Shown here piece by piece: positions 5,734 through 7,529 of a stretch of 7,529 nucleotides of DNA. The DNA is from Candidatus Omnitrophota bacterium (GTDB lineage Bacteria > Omnitrophota > Gorgyraeia > B26-G9). The number at the start of each line of letters is the position of its first letter. The stretch's first letter is position 1. The translations under genes were made by a program, and so were the position numbers. Under the pieces are notes generated by a model. It worked only from the letters and a program-made list of their open reading frames with translations. It had not been told where the DNA came from and ran no database searches. Location of the stretch: NCBI GenBank assembly GCA_022013205.1, contig JAKLQT010000011.1, forward strand, positions 1 to 7,529. Direction: 5' to 3'.

Positions 5734-7337
5734 TACATTTTTTCTTTATCAAGATAACTTTGAGCGTTTGCTTTTAGTTTAATAGCTTCAAACCAGTTAT
5801 TCAAAAATTCCGCTTTTTTTGTGTTGAGCACTTTTATTGAGTATTCTGCTTTTTTCTCCTTGAATTTATCCATATCTAAAGGTTTTATTTCATTTAAGCT
5901 TATTAAGCAAAACCCTGATTGAGTTTTTATCGGAGCTGAGATAGCATCTTTATTTAGTTTAAAAGCAGCCTCGGCAAATTCTTTATTAAATTCGAGCGCG
6001 GTAATGTATCCTGTACGGGCAATATTATCAGCCTCTTTCACTGTAAATCCTAACTCCTCAGACGCTTTTTTAAAACTAATTTTCTTTTCTTTCATAATGT
6101 TAATAAACTCAGAGCGCAATTGATCGCTTTTTTGCCTGGCAAGTTCTTGAGCCTGCGCTTCAATGTAGAGCTTTTTAACCTCAATTTTCGCATCTTCGTA
6201 ACCGGGTATATAAGGCTCGATTTTCTTAATAGGTTTTAAAATATAAAAAGCAGCAGGAGTTTGTATTACCTGGCTTACTTCGCCTATTTTCAAGGAGAAT
6301 GCTGCTTTTAGAAATGGAAAATTCAGGCCGATATCCGGAATCTGATCAAACATGGAAAAAGGGCCTGTTTCCTTAGTGACCAAGCCATGCTCCTTAGCCA
6401 CATCATCAAAACTTACATCTCCATATAGCTTATTCATAATAGTTCTGGAAAGGCCTGAGGCCTGGTTGAGCATCTCTTTTTCCAGCAATTTATCCTTTAT
6501 TGATTCAGATACCTGCTCAAGGCTTTTATACTCAAGCGGCGATTCTTTTTGAATATTATCTTTCTCTACTTTAAACTCATTTTTATTGTTCTCGTAATAT
6601 GTTTTTATTTGTTCGTCTGTTATCTGGGCTGTGCCTTTAAATTGCTCAAGTTTCATCTGGATATATTTGACGTTTACCTGTTCCTTCTTTCTGAATTTTT
6701 CTTTATTATTTTCATAATAACCTTTAAGATCATCTTCGTTATCACTTGGCACTGCCTCCTGGAATGTTTCAGGCTCTATGAGTATGTAAGAAACAGAGGC
6801 TTGTTCAAACTCCTGTCTGTAGGCATTTTCAACCTCCATATCGCTTGCAATAAGATCCTCAGTTAGTTTTTCCATTAACTTATTTATTATGATGGAATGG
6901 CGGATTCCGCTTTCAAATTCTGCCGGTGTTTGCTGAAAAACGCGGGTAATAATCATGGCATAGTTCTCCGGAGCCAGTTTAGCGAATTTAAAAACGGGTA
7001 GATTTTTTATGAATTCAAGCAATTCTTTATCGCTTACCTTTATTTTTGCTTTTTTTGCCTCATTCAGAATGATCAAGCGTGTCCAGGTTTGCTCGTCAAT
7101 ATTGCTATATTGTTCAGGCTGCTCTCCGTAACGCATCTTGATATCATTTCGGACGGCATTCTTTTCCTGGGTAAAATCTACCCAGGACACTTTCTTATTA
7201 AAAATTTTTCCGGCGAATCCGCTTCGGCGGTTTTTTACCGCGCTGCCGATATTCCAAATCACAAAAGCCGGCACGATAAAAATCGCAATGCCCCACATAA
7301 TTGTTTTAGTGTGTTTTCTTAATTTTTTAAAAAGCAT
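5733..7337 (-). CDS. Membrane-anchored PpiD/SurA-like periplasmic folding chaperone (parvulin family)
   Basis: This 534-aa protein has a short basic N-terminus (KKLRKHTK) and one transmembrane helix at about residues 12-31, placing most of the chain in the periplasm as in PpiD. A SurA_N-like helical region follows (about 43-180). Two parvulin-like half-domains can be seen: one near 315-370 (with FLKAAFSLKIGEVSQVIQT) and one near 430-485 (with FAEAAFKLNKDAISAPIKT). Neither shows a clear complete parvulin active site, so it may chaperone without isomerase activity, as reported for PpiD. Near-identical segments YYENNKEKF (207-215) and YYENNKNEF (247-255) repeat 40 residues apart. The region 380-425 and the C-terminus are rich in K/E helix. 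The ATG at 7337 is supported by GGAGGA (7343-7348). The stop overlaps the maf start. Substrates and partners are unknown. Confidence 0.85.
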   Translation of the reverse strand: MLFKKLRKHTKTIMWGIAIFIVPAFVIWNIGSAVKNRRSGFAGKIFNKKVSWVDFTQEKNAVRNDIKMRYGEQPEQYSNIDEQTWTRLIILNEAKKAKIKVSDKELLEFIKNLPVFKFAKLAPENYAMIITRVFQQTPAEFESGIRHSIIINKLMEKLTEDLIASDMEVENAYRQEFEQASVSYILIEPETFQEAVPSDNEDDLKGYYENNKEKFRKKEQVNVKYIQMKLEQFKGTAQITDEQIKTYYENNKNEFKVEKDNIQKESPLEYKSLEQVSESIKDKLLEKEMLNQASGLSRTIMNKLYGDVSFDDVAKEHGLVTKETGPFSMFDQIPDIGLNFPFLKAAFSLKIGEVSQVIQTPAAFYILKPIKKIEPYIPGYEDAKIEVKKLYIEAQAQELARQKSDQLRSEFINIMKEKKISFKKASEELGFTVKEADNIARTGYITALEFNKEFAEAAFKLNKDAISAPIKTQSGFCLISLNEIKPLDMDKFKEKKAEYSIKVLNTKKAEFLNNWFEAIKLKANAQSYLDKEKM

Positions 7338-7356
7338 ATTTTCCTCCAGAAATTTT

Positions 7357-7407
7357 AGCGCTCAATGCCGCGCGAAAATCTTTTTCCGCGATAAATAAGT
7401 GAGCGCT
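7357..7407 (-). promoter_or_regulatory. Nested hairpin in the chaperone leader
   Basis: An outer 8-bp perfect stem (AGCGCTCA 7357-7364 / TGAGCGCT 7400-7407) encloses an inner stem between 7371-7378 and 7383-7390 with a 4-nt loop and one G-T wobble pair. In the minus-strand transcript the structure ends nine bases before the GGAGGA ribosome site, so it could affect translation. On the plus strand a T run follows (7408-7412), giving a terminator-like look, but no plus-strand gene leads into it. It matches no riboswitch class that I recognise. Confidence 0.55.
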
Positions 7408-7431
7408 TTTTTGTGTTTTAAGTGTTCATAC

Positions 7432-7460
7432 AGTATAACTAAAAATTATTCATTTTGCAA
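7432..7460 (-). promoter_or_regulatory. Sigma70-like promoter for the chaperone-maf unit
   Basis: On the minus strand, TTGCAA (7460-7455; 4 of 6 to consensus) is separated by exactly 17 nt from TATACT (7437-7432; 5 of 6). Transcription would begin near 7425 and give an approximately 88-nt leader holding the nested hairpin and the Shine-Dalgarno. Confidence 0.6.
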
Positions 7461-7465
7461 ATTTT

Positions 7466-7494
7466 TTGACAAAAACCGCTTTGTGTGGTAGTTT
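7466..7494 (+). promoter_or_regulatory. Divergent sigma70-like promoter reading out of the window
   Basis: A perfect TTGACA (7466-7471) is followed after 17 nt by TAGTTT (7489-7494), which keeps the first, second and last consensus bases. Its -35 box is 5 bp from the -35 box of the minus-strand promoter. The downstream gene lies beyond base 7529; the ATG at 7507 reaches a stop after six codons and is not its start. Confidence 0.5.
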
Positions 7495-7529
7495 TTAAAA
7501 TTAGCTATGAATATAAAGGGCTTATAAAA

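Noticed and set aside
6549..6866. 105-aa hydrophobic plus-strand ORF
   Set aside because: It lies wholly antisense to the chaperone; its F/I/L-rich translation is the expected reverse of K/E/N-rich codons, and it has no ribosome site.
7355..7409. CIRCE heat-shock operator (TTAGCGCTC ... GAGCGCTTT)
   Set aside because: The left arm is one base from the CIRCE half-site, but the true element has a 9-bp spacer and here the arms are more than 35 bp apart with a changed right arm.
7357..7412. Plus-strand Rho-independent terminator
   Set aside because: A stem followed by a T run is present, but the loop is 35 nt and no plus-strand gene reads into it. The leader-hairpin reading on the minus strand fits the context better.
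7507..7527. Start of a new plus-strand gene at the right edge
   Set aside because: The ATG at 7507 encodes six residues before TAA and has no Shine-Dalgarno.

Overview
This window looks like ordinary bacterial chromosome. It is AT-rich, densely packed, has good Shine-Dalgarno sites, and uses both GTG and ATG starts. No rRNA, tRNA, phage or CRISPR is visible. A membrane-anchored SurA/PpiD-type chaperone suggests a diderm (two-membrane) bacterium. The gene mix and style (LsrF-like aldolase, archaeal-looking GTP-type PEP carboxykinase, long-form PurC, two-CW protein) would fit an uncultured lineage such as Omnitrophota. That placement is a guess from general resemblance, not something the sequence proves.

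Layout. Bases 3-143 form a compact repeat with imperfect 15-bp terminal inverted repeats resembling IS6-family ends. Inside it are helically spaced CAGAT motifs, and it looks like a MITE or other non-autonomous dispersed repeat. Five genes then run on the plus strand with short gaps: an LsrF-like class I aldolase (165-965), a zinc-dependent medium-chain dehydrogenase (978-1955), GTP-type PEP carboxykinase (2004-3875), SAICAR synthetase PurC (3894-4778), and a small eight-cysteine two-CW protein (4813-5148). A second unit converges from the right on the minus strand: a PpiD/SurA-like chaperone (7337-5733), whose stop overlaps the start of a Maf-family nucleotide pyrophosphatase (5733-5149). The Maf and two-CW stop codons abut with no base between them.

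The right end (7338-7529) is a divergent regulatory region. A good minus-strand promoter reads into the chaperone through an approximately 88-nt leader with a nested hairpin. A back-to-back plus-strand promoter reads out of the window toward an unseen gene.

How the genes fit together. The aldolase and dehydrogenase probably act in one small carbohydrate or phospho-keto-compound pathway. PEP carboxykinase supplies PEP for gluconeogenesis and could share that theme. PurC is purine biosynthesis and appears to be co-transcribed for convenience. The minus-strand pair combines envelope protein folding with nucleotide-pool housekeeping. I found no clear new multi-gene system. The best second-look items are the terminal repeat, the altered guanine pocket in PEP carboxykinase, the orphan aldolase-dehydrogenase pair, the two-CW protein, the hairpin across the purC stop codon, and the structured leader of the chaperone gene.
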